The notes under the pieces: generated by a model
What the model was told of the DNA's origin: nothing
The model's database searches: none
Seen by the model: the letters and a program-made list of their open reading frames with translations, nothing else
NCBI RefSeq assembly: GCF_003124125.1
Contig: NZ_QCXQ01000001.1
Location: 292,855-356,854, forward strand
Reading direction: 5' to 3'
DNA: 64,000 nt
Source: Levilactobacillus bambusae
GTDB lineage: Bacteria; Bacillota; Bacilli; Lactobacillales; Lactobacillaceae
Part shown: positions 10,404 through 18,414 of the stretch, in pieces
Numbering within the stretch: the stretch's first letter is position 1
Layout of the letters: the number at the start of each line of letters is the position of its first letter
Made by a program: the position numbers and the translations under genes

Positions 10404-10456
10404 ATAAGGGAGACGCCCAAATTCGATTTTTGTCGGATTTGGGCGTCTCCCTTATT
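10404..10456. terminator. Strong terminator after second yjeM copy
   Basis: A long inverted repeat (arms of about 17 bases, AAGGGAGACGCCCAAAT and its complement) is followed by TTATTTT. It ends transcription before the ABC transporter operon. Confidence 0.9.
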
Positions 10457-10575
10457 TTAGTGTGGTCGACCTATTCCCTATTTTACCGTCTGCACTTTCA
10501 TTGACCCGATGGCTGACCTTCGCCATAATGTCACTACTCACACGGCCGAGACCACGTTTTTAGTTGACCCGATAG

Positions 10576-10607
10576 TCGTTGACCGGTCAGTCAACGATTG
10601 CTATACT
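10576..10607 (+). promoter_or_regulatory. Promoter overlapped by a TetR-type operator
   Basis: A -35 TTGACC (10579-10584), a 17-base spacer and a -10 TATACT (10602-10607) drive the ABC transporter operon. Inverted arms TCGTTGAC (10576-10583) and GTCAACGA (10590-10597) around CGGTCA overlap the -35 and spacer. The last gene of the operon encodes a TetR repressor, the obvious candidate ligand (inference). Confidence 0.65.
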
Positions 10608-10636
10608 CACGTTAATTACTAAAGGAGGTCTTGTCA

Positions 10637-11545
10637 TTGACAGATCCGGTTGTTTCAATTCAACATTTACAGAAACGGTTTGGCCACACTCAAGCTTTAA
10701 GCGACGTTTCGTTTGACCTTTATCCCGGCGAAGTTTTCGGGTTTATTGGCCCAAACGGAGCGGGAAAATCAACGACGATTCGAATCCTGCTTGGGATGCT
10801 ACGGGCATCTGGTGGAACAGCCACCGTTTTTAAAAAGAACGTTTGGCGCGACGACGTTGCCATCCATAAGCAGGTCGCCTACGTTCCGGGAGACGTCTTC
10901 TTATGGCCTAATCTAACCGGCGGTGAAATCATTGACTTCTTGTTACGCCTTAATCATCAAAGTCATTCAGCCCGAACGGACGACCTGATTAAACAGTTTA
11001 ACTTAGATCCCAGAAAGAAAGCTCGTACCTATTCGAAGGGGAACCGCCAAAAAGTCGCTTTAATTGCTGCCTTTTCGCTGGACGTTGCCCTCTACATTTT
11101 TGATGAGCCGACATCGGGGCTAGACCCCTTAAACGAAGAGGTATTCCAACAAAATTTACTTCACCTAAAGCAGCAGGGTAAAACCGTCCTGCTATCAAGC
11201 CACATTTTATCCGAAGTGGAACGCGCGTGTGACCACGTGGGGGTCATTAAGGCGGGCCGGATTATTAAAACGGGAACGCTGGCTGATTTACGGCAGTTAA
11301 CCTCAACTAAGGTCCAGGTTCAAACGGTTCAGCCACTCACGGACCTGGCTAACCAACCCGTTTCAAACCTCAAATTAAGCGGACATGATACTCAGGCTAC
11401 CTTTACCGTGGCCACTAATCACTTAGGGACCGTTATGGACCAACTGGCCAATCATCAAATTGTCACCCTTGAAAGTACTCCCCCAACCCTTGAAGACCTT
11501 TTCCTTCACTACTACGACAACCCGGGAGATGATCAACATGCATGA
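10637..11545 (+). CDS. ABC exporter ATP-binding protein
   Basis: This 302-residue ATPase has Walker A GPNGAGKST near residue 40, a divergent signature YSKGNRQK in place of LSGGQ, and Walker B LYIFDEPTSGLDP. The C-terminal 80 residues are typical of drug/antibiotic exporters of the tetronasin- and bacitracin-resistance type. The TTG at 10637 is chosen because it lies 8 bases after AAGGAGG; a TTG six bases earlier would be too close. It overlaps the permease gene by 8 bases, implying translational coupling. The pump probably exports a hydrophobic toxic compound; the substrate is unknown. Confidence 0.88.
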   Translation: MTDPVVSIQHLQKRFGHTQALSDVSFDLYPGEVFGFIGPNGAGKSTTIRILLGMLRASGGTATVFKKNVWRDDVAIHKQVAYVPGDVFLWPNLTGGEIIDFLLRLNHQSHSARTDDLIKQFNLDPRKKARTYSKGNRQKVALIAAFSLDVALYIFDEPTSGLDPLNEEVFQQNLLHLKQQGKTVLLSSHILSEVERACDHVGVIKAGRIIKTGTLADLRQLTSTKVQVQTVQPLTDLANQPVSNLKLSGHDTQATFTVATNHLGTVMDQLANHQIVTLESTPPTLEDLFLHYYDNPGDDQHA

Positions 11546-13148
11546 TCGACAGACTTGGCGGTTAACCCGTTTTAATCTTCGCCATGATTGGCAACTCATC
11601 ATTTTGTGGTTACTCATGATCGTGGGACTGACCGGCGCCGCGGCTGGTAAATTTAACGGTTTATACGGTGATTCGGCCAGCATTACTAGTATCGTGAAGG
11701 TATTAAAAATGCCCGCCATGACTGCAATCCTTGGCCGGTTCTCTGGGCACAGTCCCTTTACGACGGCCGACATTTTTGCTAACGAAATGATGGTCTTTCT
11801 GGGGCTTTTTGTTGCCATGATGATGATTTTCTTTGCCGTTCGAAATAGCCGGCAGGAAGAAAGTAATGGCGAACTGGAATTAATCCGTTCCCGTTCCGTT
11901 AGCAGGGTCAGTCCCCTCCTAGCGGCCGCCCTAGAATTGCTGATTATTGCGATTACCTTAGGGGGACTCCTCTTCGTCAGCTTACAAGCTTCCGGCATGC
12001 ATGGGATGACTCGCCAAGGTAATTTACTCATGAGTTTCAGCCTCGCGGGATTTGGTTGGGCGTTCGGGACGCTGGTACTCGTCCTGGCACAATTCAGCGA
12101 ATCCCCGAAAACCGTTACCGGTTTAAGTTACCTGGTACTAGGAATCAGCTATCTTGTTCGTATGTTAACGGATATTAAGGCACCTAAACTGTCCCTTTAT
12201 ACCCCACTTGGCTGGTTAGAAAAGCTTTCGCCCTACCACCATAACTATTTTGGACCAGTTTGGGTAACCCTCGGGATTGGCCTCATCTGTTTGATTCTAG
12301 CCGTCCTTCTGGTTGGTCAACGAGATTTGGGTGCCGGTTTTATTAATCCCCACCTAGGTCGGGCAACTGCTTCGCCATTTCTTCGGGGACCATTTTCCTT
12401 ACTGTGGCGGCTCACCAAGTTTAGTTCGGCCGCCTGGCTCATTGGGTTATTTATCCTGGGGATGGCCTATGGCTCCATTTTTAACTCCATTGGCAACCTC
12501 TTTAAATCCAACCCAGAATTAGCAAAAATTATGGGTCACGCTGCGGTTTCGGCTGCCAATCAAACGTTAATTTTACAATTTATCGCCCTGTTAATGATTG
12601 TCTTTGCCACCTTAGCCACGATTCCAGCCCTTCAGGTTCTCCTCCGTCTAAACACAGACGAAGCTAAGGGACAATTAGAACTCTTACACGCGACGGCAAC
12701 TCCGCGGCGCCGGTTTTACCTCTCCGCCGTATTCATGAGCCTTTTAATTGGAACCTTCGTTTTAGTGGGTGCTCTCCTTGGGCTCGATACCGCAAATCTC
12801 ATGGTACTGGCGCATCCCATCCACCAACATGACTTTATATGGGCTGTGATTGCCTACCTGCCACCGATTTATACGACCTTGGGGTTGAGCGCCCTCCTTG
12901 TCGGGCTACTTCCCCGGTGGCAATGGATAAGCTGGTTAATCCCAGCCTACGGATTCATTTCCCTGTATTTAGGCCGCCTCTTAGACTTACCGACCTGGGC
13001 CAAACGGTTGACTCCGTATGGTTGGATTAACGAGGTGCCCGTCAAGGAACCCCAGATAGCCACTCTTTTAGTTCTCTTGCTAATTGCTGGAGCGGCCTTT
13101 CTGATCGGAGGTCTGGCCTACTGTCACCGCGACCTCATCGAAAATTAA
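11538..13148 (+). CDS. ABC exporter permease (polyketide-antibiotic exporter type)
   Basis: This 536-residue membrane protein has two similar halves of about six hydrophobic segments each, as in COG3559-type exporters of polyketide antibiotics (tetronasin type). Recognisable blocks are FFAVRNSRQEESNGELELIRS in the first half and LLRLNTDEAKGQLELLHATATPRR in the second, the paired coupling segments after the first spans of each half. The start at 11538 follows GGGAG by 9 bases and overlaps the ATPase gene by 8 bases. A TetR gene follows after 10 bases. Confidence 0.85.
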   Translation: MHDRQTWRLTRFNLRHDWQLIILWLLMIVGLTGAAAGKFNGLYGDSASITSIVKVLKMPAMTAILGRFSGHSPFTTADIFANEMMVFLGLFVAMMMIFFAVRNSRQEESNGELELIRSRSVSRVSPLLAAALELLIIAITLGGLLFVSLQASGMHGMTRQGNLLMSFSLAGFGWAFGTLVLVLAQFSESPKTVTGLSYLVLGISYLVRMLTDIKAPKLSLYTPLGWLEKLSPYHHNYFGPVWVTLGIGLICLILAVLLVGQRDLGAGFINPHLGRATASPFLRGPFSLLWRLTKFSSAAWLIGLFILGMAYGSIFNSIGNLFKSNPELAKIMGHAAVSAANQTLILQFIALLMIVFATLATIPALQVLLRLNTDEAKGQLELLHATATPRRRFYLSAVFMSLLIGTFVLVGALLGLDTANLMVLAHPIHQHDFIWAVIAYLPPIYTTLGLSALLVGLLPRWQWISWLIPAYGFISLYLGRLLDLPTWAKRLTPYGWINEVPVKEPQIATLLVLLLIAGAAFLIGGLAYCHRDLIEN

Positions 13149-13158
13149 GGAGGCCGAT

Positions 13159-13791
13159 ATGACCCGCGAAAAAATTGACCCGAAAAAACAAACCCAAATG
13201 TTATTGAGCGCCCTTCACCAATTCGCACAGGTTAAATTTCACGATGCCAAAACGGAAGTCATTGCCAAAGAGGCGCACGTTTCAAAGGGGCTATTATTTC
13301 ATTATTACCACAATAAGGCTGATCTCTATGCAGCCACCGTGCAATTTGCCATCAATAGGATTCAAACGGTTGCCGACTTTCAGGTATGGACCAGCGCCCA
13401 TAGTTTGCACGAGATGATTGAACGAGCAGCTGCCTATAAAATCCAGCTCCAAATTCAGTACCCGGATGAATTTAAGGTTTTGTTGGATGCCTACGCCGAA
13501 ATGACGAGTGCCCCACACGACTTACAGGTCCAAGTCAAGGCGGCCTTGACCTGCGTAACGGTTCCCACTATTGAACAACTATTAACCCCAGTTTTAGATC
13601 AGTTACCGATCAAGAAAACCGTTACCCGCCAGACCATTATGGGCCTAATGAACGGGATTATGCTTCAGGTTAGCCAAGAAACCCATAACTTTATGTTGAA
13701 CCATCCCAACGCTACGATGGCTGATTTCCAACCCATCATTAACCAGGCTCGGCAATACGTTTTGATTATCGAAAACGGCTTTTTAGACTAA
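13159..13791 (+). CDS. TetR/AcrR family regulator of the ABC exporter
   Basis: This 210-residue protein has an N-terminal HTH (EVIAKEAHVSKGLLFHYYHNKADLY, about residues 33-58) characteristic of TetR, followed by an alpha-helical ligand domain with no family-level match that I recognise. It is the third gene of the exporter operon (AAGGAGG ribosome site, 10-base gap) and probably represses the operon at the palindrome 10576-10597 until the exporter's substrate binds. Confidence 0.85.
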   Translation: MTREKIDPKKQTQMLLSALHQFAQVKFHDAKTEVIAKEAHVSKGLLFHYYHNKADLYAATVQFAINRIQTVADFQVWTSAHSLHEMIERAAAYKIQLQIQYPDEFKVLLDAYAEMTSAPHDLQVQVKAALTCVTVPTIEQLLTPVLDQLPIKKTVTRQTIMGLMNGIMLQVSQETHNFMLNHPNATMADFQPIINQARQYVLIIENGFLD

Positions 13792-13840
13792 AAAAGACTT
13801 CCCGAAAACAGAGATTACTCTGCTTAGGGAAGTCTTTTTT
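13791..13840. terminator. Bidirectional terminator between TetR and rplS
   Basis: Arms AAAAAGACTTCCC and GGGAAGTCTTTTTT with T-runs on both strands serve the convergent TetR (plus) and rplS (minus) genes. Confidence 0.9.
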
Positions 13841-13858
13841 AATCCTTTTAGTCGGCGC

Positions 13859-14221
13859 CTACTTACGAGGACGGCGGCTTTCTGGAATCCGAGCTGCCTT
13901 ACCAGTAAGGTCACGGAGGTAGTACAGCTTAGCCCGACGGACACGACCATGACGAATAACGTCAATGGAAGCAACCCGTGGTGAGTTAACTGGGAAGGTC
14001 CGTTCAACCCCAACCCCGTTACTTACCTTACGAACAGTATAGGTAGCTTGAATACCGCTACCCTTACGACGAATAACAACCCCTTCGAAGAGTTGGATCC
14101 GTTCGCGAGTTCCTTCAACAACCTTGGCGTGGACACGAATTGTGTCACCGGCCCGGAAGTCAGGAATATCGGTCCGAATTTGATCTGCGTTAATCTTAGC
14201 AATTAATTCATTTTGTCTCAT
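13859..14221 (-). CDS. rplS: 50S ribosomal protein L19
   Basis: This protein of 120 residues is full length for L19, a structural protein at the 30S-50S interface. The N-terminal [19 protein letters not shown] and the internal [20 protein letters not shown] are diagnostic. It ends at the bidirectional terminator. Although trmD-rplS is often one operon, here it has a separate promoter and leader, and a YxeA-like gene intervenes between it and trmD. Confidence 0.98.
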   Translation of the reverse strand: MRQNELIAKINADQIRTDIPDFRAGDTIRVHAKVVEGTRERIQLFEGVVIRRKGSGIQATYTVRKVSNGVGVERTFPVNSPRVASIDVIRHGRVRRAKLYYLRDLTGKAARIPESRRPRK

Positions 14222-14332
14222 GAATTTTCATCCTTTCGCCAACATTCATCCCCGGTTCCGACAGCGGAATGTTGTTTATCCGGCTGATTTCAGCCAATAA
14301 CTAGTGTAGCATACCTTTAACCTCAGTGTAAA
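14222..14332 (-). promoter_or_regulatory. rplS promoter and structured leader (L19-leader type)
   Basis: On the minus strand, -35 TTTACA (14332-14327) and -10 TACACT (14308-14303) are 18 bases apart. The leader folds into an AACATTC ... GAATGTT stem enclosing CCG-CTGT-CGG and GGAACCGGGG. The position and shape fit the L19 autoregulatory leader described in Firmicutes; the assignment was not tested against a covariance model. Confidence 0.5.
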
Positions 14333-14367
14333 GACTGACAAGCTTTTTTTCTTGACATTCGTACCGA

Positions 14368-14751
14368 CTAGCTAAGTTTCAACGATTCCTTAACGTTGGA
14401 TGGTAACTGTGTCACCGACGTATAGGTGGGCTGAGTAGCAACCCGGCTTTTTGAAATCTTAGCTTGAATCACAGCGTTGGGTTTAAGCGGCTTAGGCGTC
14501 TTGCCCATGAGCTCATAATCCATCGTTACTTTTTGACCGTTGGCCTTTACAAACTGTAGTTGGTACTGGTATGACTTGGAGTCTGCGACTGCCTTACCAC
14601 TATCATCCTTGGTTTGCGTTCGGACTGGAACTTGTTTTGGAACCACGGCGTAGGCCGTTTGGGTTTGATAGGTATTTTGATAGTATTTGGTCCCTAAAAC
14701 CCCTAATAAAATGACGACAACCCCGACACTCACTAAAATAATTTTTTTCAT
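14368..14751 (-). CDS. YxeA/DUF1093-like exported or membrane-anchored protein
   Basis: This small protein of 127 residues has one N-terminal hydrophobic segment (about 3-22) followed by TKYYQNTYQ and a beta-rich domain. The pattern PVRTQTKDDSGK ... YQYQLQFVKANGQ ... AVIQAKISKS ... PSNVKESLKL fits the YxeA (DUF1093) family of secreted proteins of unknown function. It lies alone between trmD and rplS with its own upstream region, interrupting the usual trmD-rplS pair. Confidence 0.6.
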   Translation of the reverse strand: MKKIILVSVGVVVILLGVLGTKYYQNTYQTQTAYAVVPKQVPVRTQTKDDSGKAVADSKSYQYQLQFVKANGQKVTMDYELMGKTPKPLKPNAVIQAKISKSRVATQPTYTSVTQLPSNVKESLKLS

Positions 14752-14865
14752 CGCTTGATTCCTCCCCTTGGTAAACGATTGCTGTATTATAGCACGCTAC
14801 CACTGAAAAAAAGACCAAGCAACCAAGCATTTATTGAGTCCTTAAACATTTTAGAAATATATTAA

Positions 14866-15612
14866 TTATTCCTCTTCAATCCGAACGTCGGCCAATAACC
14901 GTTTTTGTAAGTCCGTTAATTTCGAATGGTCAATCAAATCCGGACGTCGCAAGTAGGTGCGCCGTAAGGCCTCTTTTTGGCGCCATTCATCAATTTTTTG
15001 GTGATTGCCACTGGTTAAGACGTCTGGAACCTTCATCCCCCGGAAGTCAGCGGGGCGGGTATATTGAGGGTACTCTAAGAGCCCGCTTGAAAACGAATCT
15101 CCTGGTGCGCTTTCGGCGTTGCCTAACACCCCTGGTAATAACCGAACCGTTGCATCAATCATGACCATTGCGGGTAGCTCACCACCCGTTAACACAAAGT
15201 CACCCAGAGACACCTCGTCCGTAATTAGCGATCGAATTCGTTCGTCGTAGCCTTCGTAATGGCCGCACAAAAAGGTTAGGTGGTCTTCCCCCGCAAATTC
15301 TTCGGCCATCGACTGGTTAAACCGTTGCCCAGCGGGATCCATTAAGATTACCCGGCCCCGGTCAACCCCATCAGCTGCCGCCCGTTCTTGAACGTCAGCC
15401 ATTGCGTCAAAGATTGGTTGGGGTTGAAGTAGCATTCCCGCACCGCCACCAAAGGGATAATCGTCCACTTTATGGTGTTTGTCCGTTGTATAATCCCGGA
15501 AATCGGTGACATGCACGGTAAGTTTATCATGCTCAATGGCCTTGCCCATAATGGAATCGTTCATGGGTCCGGTAAACATATCGGGAAACAGACTTAAGAT
15601 ATCAATCCGCAT
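14866..15612 (-). CDS. trmD: tRNA (guanine-N1)-methyltransferase
   Basis: This protein of 248 residues belongs to the SPOUT family and methylates G37 of tRNAs reading CNN and related codons. The start [25 protein letters not shown] and [16 protein letters not shown] motifs (the knotted SAM site) are clear. The ATG at 15612 overlaps the rimM stop codon (TGATG), so the two are translationally coupled. Confidence 0.97.
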   Translation of the reverse strand: MRIDILSLFPDMFTGPMNDSIMGKAIEHDKLTVHVTDFRDYTTDKHHKVDDYPFGGGAGMLLQPQPIFDAMADVQERAAADGVDRGRVILMDPAGQRFNQSMAEEFAGEDHLTFLCGHYEGYDERIRSLITDEVSLGDFVLTGGELPAMVMIDATVRLLPGVLGNAESAPGDSFSSGLLEYPQYTRPADFRGMKVPDVLTSGNHQKIDEWRQKEALRRTYLRRPDLIDHSKLTDLQKRLLADVRIEEE

Positions 15613-16130
15613 CAATCCAACCCCTCCATTAATTCAACCACAACCTGTTTTTGGGGTAAGTCAACCTGCTTAACTACCTGTTTAATGACGGGTAACAGCA
15701 GGTCAGATTCACCTGGCCGACTGACCACCCATACGTCATTGGCTCCGGGTGAAAGGATTTCCTTAATCCGGCCAATTTCTTCGCCGGCCACCGTCTTCAC
15801 GGATAAGCCAATAATCTGGTGGTAGTAGTACTCACCGTCTTCAAGTTCATTTGCATTCAGGTCAGCCTCAGCGACCTTGAGGGTCCAACCCTTATACTTT
15901 TCAACGTCGTTAATGGATGGCAAATCGGCAAACTTAACGAGAATGGTTCCCTTGTGTTCCCGAGCACTTTCCACCATTAAGCCAACGGACTGTGCAGTTT
16001 CTTCTTTAAACGCGTATAACAGGCTGCCCTTTTTGAATCGTTCCTTTGGAAAATCCGTTGATGGAACCACCTTTAGCTCCCCACGGATGCCATGGGTATT
16101 CACTATCTTGCCAACCGTATAGTACTTCAT
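15612..16130 (-). CDS. rimM: Ribosome maturation factor RimM
   Basis: This 172-residue protein assists 30S assembly at the S19 region. The N-terminal [16 protein letters not shown] and the PRC-barrel part with YYYHQIIGL are diagnostic. The ATG at 16130 is chosen since it gives the family N-terminus and stands 8 bases from GGGAGG; an ATG six bases upstream is too close to that site. It is followed directly by trmD. A terminator hairpin separates it from khpA, so expression may be partial read-through. Confidence 0.95.
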   Translation of the reverse strand: MKYYTVGKIVNTHGIRGELKVVPSTDFPKERFKKGSLLYAFKEETAQSVGLMVESAREHKGTILVKFADLPSINDVEKYKGWTLKVAEADLNANELEDGEYYYHQIIGLSVKTVAGEEIGRIKEILSPGANDVWVVSRPGESDLLLPVIKQVVKQVDLPQKQVVVELMEGLD

Positions 16131-16160
16131 CGTCATAACCTCCCAAATTAATTTGGCTAA

Positions 16161-16207
16161 TAAAAAGACTCCCGTGTGAAACATCACTGTCTCACTCGAG
16201 AGTCTTT
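16161..16207 (-). terminator. Terminator built into the 3' end of khpA
   Basis: On the minus strand the 5' arm AAAGACTC lies within the last codons of khpA, the stop codon lies in the loop region, and the 3' arm GAGTCTTTTT ends in a T-run just before the rimM ribosome site. An inner GTGA ... TCAC stem extends the hairpin. Confidence 0.7.
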
Positions 16208-16452
16208 GCCGGTCCATCATTAATAATGAGTCGAACCCGCTTGTTACCATCCACCCGGCTGCTATAAACAACCGTCCGAATGGCCTGAGCCACGTGCCCC
16301 TGTTTACCGATGACACGCCCCACATCAGCCGGATCAACGGTTAAATGATATTCATAAAACCGATCCGTTTCAGTCTGGTCAATGTCAATCGCTTCGGGAT
16401 GTGATACTAATGGCTCAACGATAGCTTTGATGAGTGCTTTAAAATCAATCAT
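16192..16452 (-). CDS. khpA: KH-domain RNA-binding protein KhpA (YlqC)
   Basis: This protein is a single KH domain of 86 residues with the RNA-contacting GxxG loop as GKQG (about residues 48-51) within DVGRVIGKQGHVAQAI. KhpA works with KhpB/EloR in controlling cell elongation and small-RNA function in Gram-positives. It follows rpsP by 13 bases. Its last codons form part of a terminator stem. Confidence 0.93.
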   Translation of the reverse strand: MIDFKALIKAIVEPLVSHPEAIDIDQTETDRFYEYHLTVDPADVGRVIGKQGHVAQAIRTVVYSSRVDGNKRVRLIINDGPAKTLE

Positions 16453-16465
16453 CAGTGATCACGCT

Positions 16466-16741
16466 TTACTTTTTGGCGTACTTAGCTTCATGGTACTGCT
16501 TCATGATACCAGCATCAGAAAGCAAGTTCTTAACAGTATCTGAAGGTTGCGCACCATTGTTCAACCAGCTCATGATAACGTCGTTTTCAAGGGTAACAGT
16601 TGCTGGGTTGGTTAATGGGTTATAAGTACCGACTTCTTCGATAAAACGACCATCACGAGGACTCCGTGAGTCGGCAACCACGATACGGTAGAATGGGCGC
16701 TTCTTAGAACCCATCCGCTTCAAACGAATCTTGACTGACAT
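16466..16741 (-). CDS. rpsP: 30S ribosomal protein S16
   Basis: This 91-residue protein starts [31 protein letters not shown], diagnostic for S16. The ATG at 16741 is supported by AGGAGG 8 bases upstream. It has its own promoter, consistent with the MoxR-VWA module having separated it from ffh. Confidence 0.98.
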   Translation of the reverse strand: MSVKIRLKRMGSKKRPFYRIVVADSRSPRDGRFIEEVGTYNPLTNPATVTLENDVIMSWLNNGAQPSDTVKNLLSDAGIMKQYHEAKYAKK

Positions 16742-16776
16742 GCAAAACACCTCCTGTATTTCTTTCAACGAATAAT

Positions 16777-16805
16777 AATATACCAGTAATTCGTGAAGAT
16801 GTAAA
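16777..16805 (-). promoter_or_regulatory. rpsP promoter
   Basis: On the minus strand -35 TTTACA (16805-16800), a 17-base spacer and -10 TATATT (16782-16777) are visible. The -35 lies in a small TGTAAAG ... CTTTACA hairpin after the preceding gene. Confidence 0.65.
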
Positions 16806-16829
16806 GAGATTTTTCTTTACACCCGAAAT

Positions 16830-17129
16830 TTATTCAAACGGTGCCCGCAACCAGGCAATATCTTGACCCGTTAACCACGATTGTTGCCGCTGAATGTAGG
16901 CCTGCACCGACTCATACTCATCAAACTCAATTTGGGTCGACAAATCCGGTAAGTTCTGCTTCAACCGCTTGGCGTAGGCCAAATCTGCCACCGTTATTTG
17001 GGGAACCTGGAAGGCTTCCGATCCCGCTTGATCCGCAAAGCTGCCCCGTAAAATTCCGATGGCCCGTTTTAGCCGGTAATCCTGTTCAATCAGGGACCGC
17101 AAATCAGCGGCGGATAATCTCTCTACCAT
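16830..17129 (-). CDS. Unrecognised small protein coupled to the VWA gene
   Basis: This 99-residue protein is mostly helical and has no membrane segment or motif that I recognise. It starts inside the last codons of the VWA gene (7-base overlap), so it is co-translated with the MoxR-VWA pair and may be a partner of that module. The sequence has Gln- and Asp-rich surface features (YIQRQQSWLTGQDIAWL). Function unknown. Confidence 0.6.
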   Translation of the reverse strand: MVERLSAADLRSLIEQDYRLKRAIGILRGSFADQAGSEAFQVPQITVADLAYAKRLKQNLPDLSTQIEFDEYESVQAYIQRQQSWLTGQDIAWLRAPFE

Positions 17130-18412
17130 TTTTCAACATCCTCCTTTGGTAATTCGACCACACGGCCAACGATAGGATTTAACGAAAATTTTTCGATCGG
17201 CTGCGTTAATAGCCAAATCACGTTGACCATCCCATAGGTTTTAACCTCTGACTCTCCGTAGCCATCCGTTAGGATCACGGCTAGGGTATTCGCCCGGTTA
17301 GCCTGGTGGTGATGTAAGTCGTCGAAGACAGATTGAAACCGAGTGCCGCCTCCGCCAACCCGGTGCTTGGGCAACTGAAATTTTTGGGTGACCGCTAATT
17401 CCTGGTGGACCCGGGTGTCAAACGGAATTACCGTAATTTTTGCCGGATACTGCCGCAAGAGACCGGACAGTTCACCAATTACTCGGCTAATTTCTTCGTT
17501 GCCCATCGATCCTGATTCGTCAACGTAGACTCGAACGTTGATCAATGTCTTCGTGGTTTGACCCGGTAAATCCATCCGGTAGGGTTGCCGCCGGTTGAAC
17601 CGACTCCACGACTCCTGCTTACCCGCGGGAACTTGACCCGCACCAAACCGAATAATTCGGCGCCAATCAACGGGCTGCGTTGGGTCAAGCCGCTTCAATT
17701 CACTGGATACCTGCCCCGGCAAAGTGCCCCGATTTTTCTTCGGGGTCGCCTGCCACGCCGCCTTTAAGAGCTGGGTCAATTCCTGGTCGCTTGATTGGTG
17801 ACGCTGGTTCCATTTCTGATGATCATCTAGGTTGCTCTTTTTCAAAATGGAATCAAGGGCTTTTGACGCCGTCTGGGACTGTGTTTGGCTGGCCGATGCT
17901 GACTGGTCGGATCGTTGGGCTTTTTGGTTGCCCCGGGTGGGCTGCCAGTCCCTTAGCTGCATCAAATAGGCGTTTGAATCCTGATCAGGCAAAAATTTAA
18001 GGCCGGTTTGATCACTTAATTTTTGGCGGGTCAGCGCCGTAGCCGGTAAATCCGTTAGGTATTGATTAATCGCAATATCGGTTGCGGCATCAATGAGCGA
18101 TTGCTGACTACTACTGGCCCCATAACGTTCTGGGTGCCGCCAGACGAGGTGCAAAACGAGGTGTTTTAACCCGGCAAGTAAGTTTTCAGCTGACCATCCG
18201 CTCTGGCTTAGCTGATGATTGTCCAGTAACAGTCCCTGGCTCGTTAAGCCTAACGGAGCCGTTAAGGTGGCCGCTTGTTTAGGCAACCGGGCTAAGACTT
18301 CCCCGTAAAACCGATCGGTACGTAAAAGTTCCACCGTTGCCAGGCTCAAAATTTGGTCCCCCGCACCCTGACTACCATCATTGTGTGCTAGCGCTTGTTC
18401 TAGACCGGTCAC
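17123..18412 (-). CDS. VWA-domain protein (cobalt-chelatase/DUF2201-like)
   Basis: This 429-residue protein has a C-terminal von Willebrand A-type domain (about residues 285-429) with the metal-binding MIDAS start VYVDESGSMG (DxSxS). The N-terminal half (about 45-140) resembles the putative metallopeptidase region of DUF2201 proteins but no HExxH is seen. A Gln/Ser-rich linker (residues 165-185) joins the two. MoxR ATPases and VWA proteins act as pairs in the assembly or metal loading of target proteins. It overlaps the 99-residue gene and is 2 bases from the MoxR gene. The target here is unknown. Confidence 0.8.
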   Translation of the reverse strand: MTGLEQALAHNDGSQGAGDQILSLATVELLRTDRFYGEVLARLPKQAATLTAPLGLTSQGLLLDNHQLSQSGWSAENLLAGLKHLVLHLVWRHPERYGASSSQQSLIDAATDIAINQYLTDLPATALTRQKLSDQTGLKFLPDQDSNAYLMQLRDWQPTRGNQKAQRSDQSASASQTQSQTASKALDSILKKSNLDDHQKWNQRHQSSDQELTQLLKAAWQATPKKNRGTLPGQVSSELKRLDPTQPVDWRRIIRFGAGQVPAGKQESWSRFNRRQPYRMDLPGQTTKTLINVRVYVDESGSMGNEEISRVIGELSGLLRQYPAKITVIPFDTRVHQELAVTQKFQLPKHRVGGGGTRFQSVFDDLHHHQANRANTLAVILTDGYGESEVKTYGMVNVIWLLTQPIEKFSLNPIVGRVVELPKEDVEKW

Positions 18413-18414
18413 GC

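Noticed and set aside
11423-12031. 202-codon open frame on the minus strand
   Set aside because: It lies wholly opposite the ABC ATPase/permease genes, has no ribosome site and an unnatural composition; it is a shadow of the coding strand.
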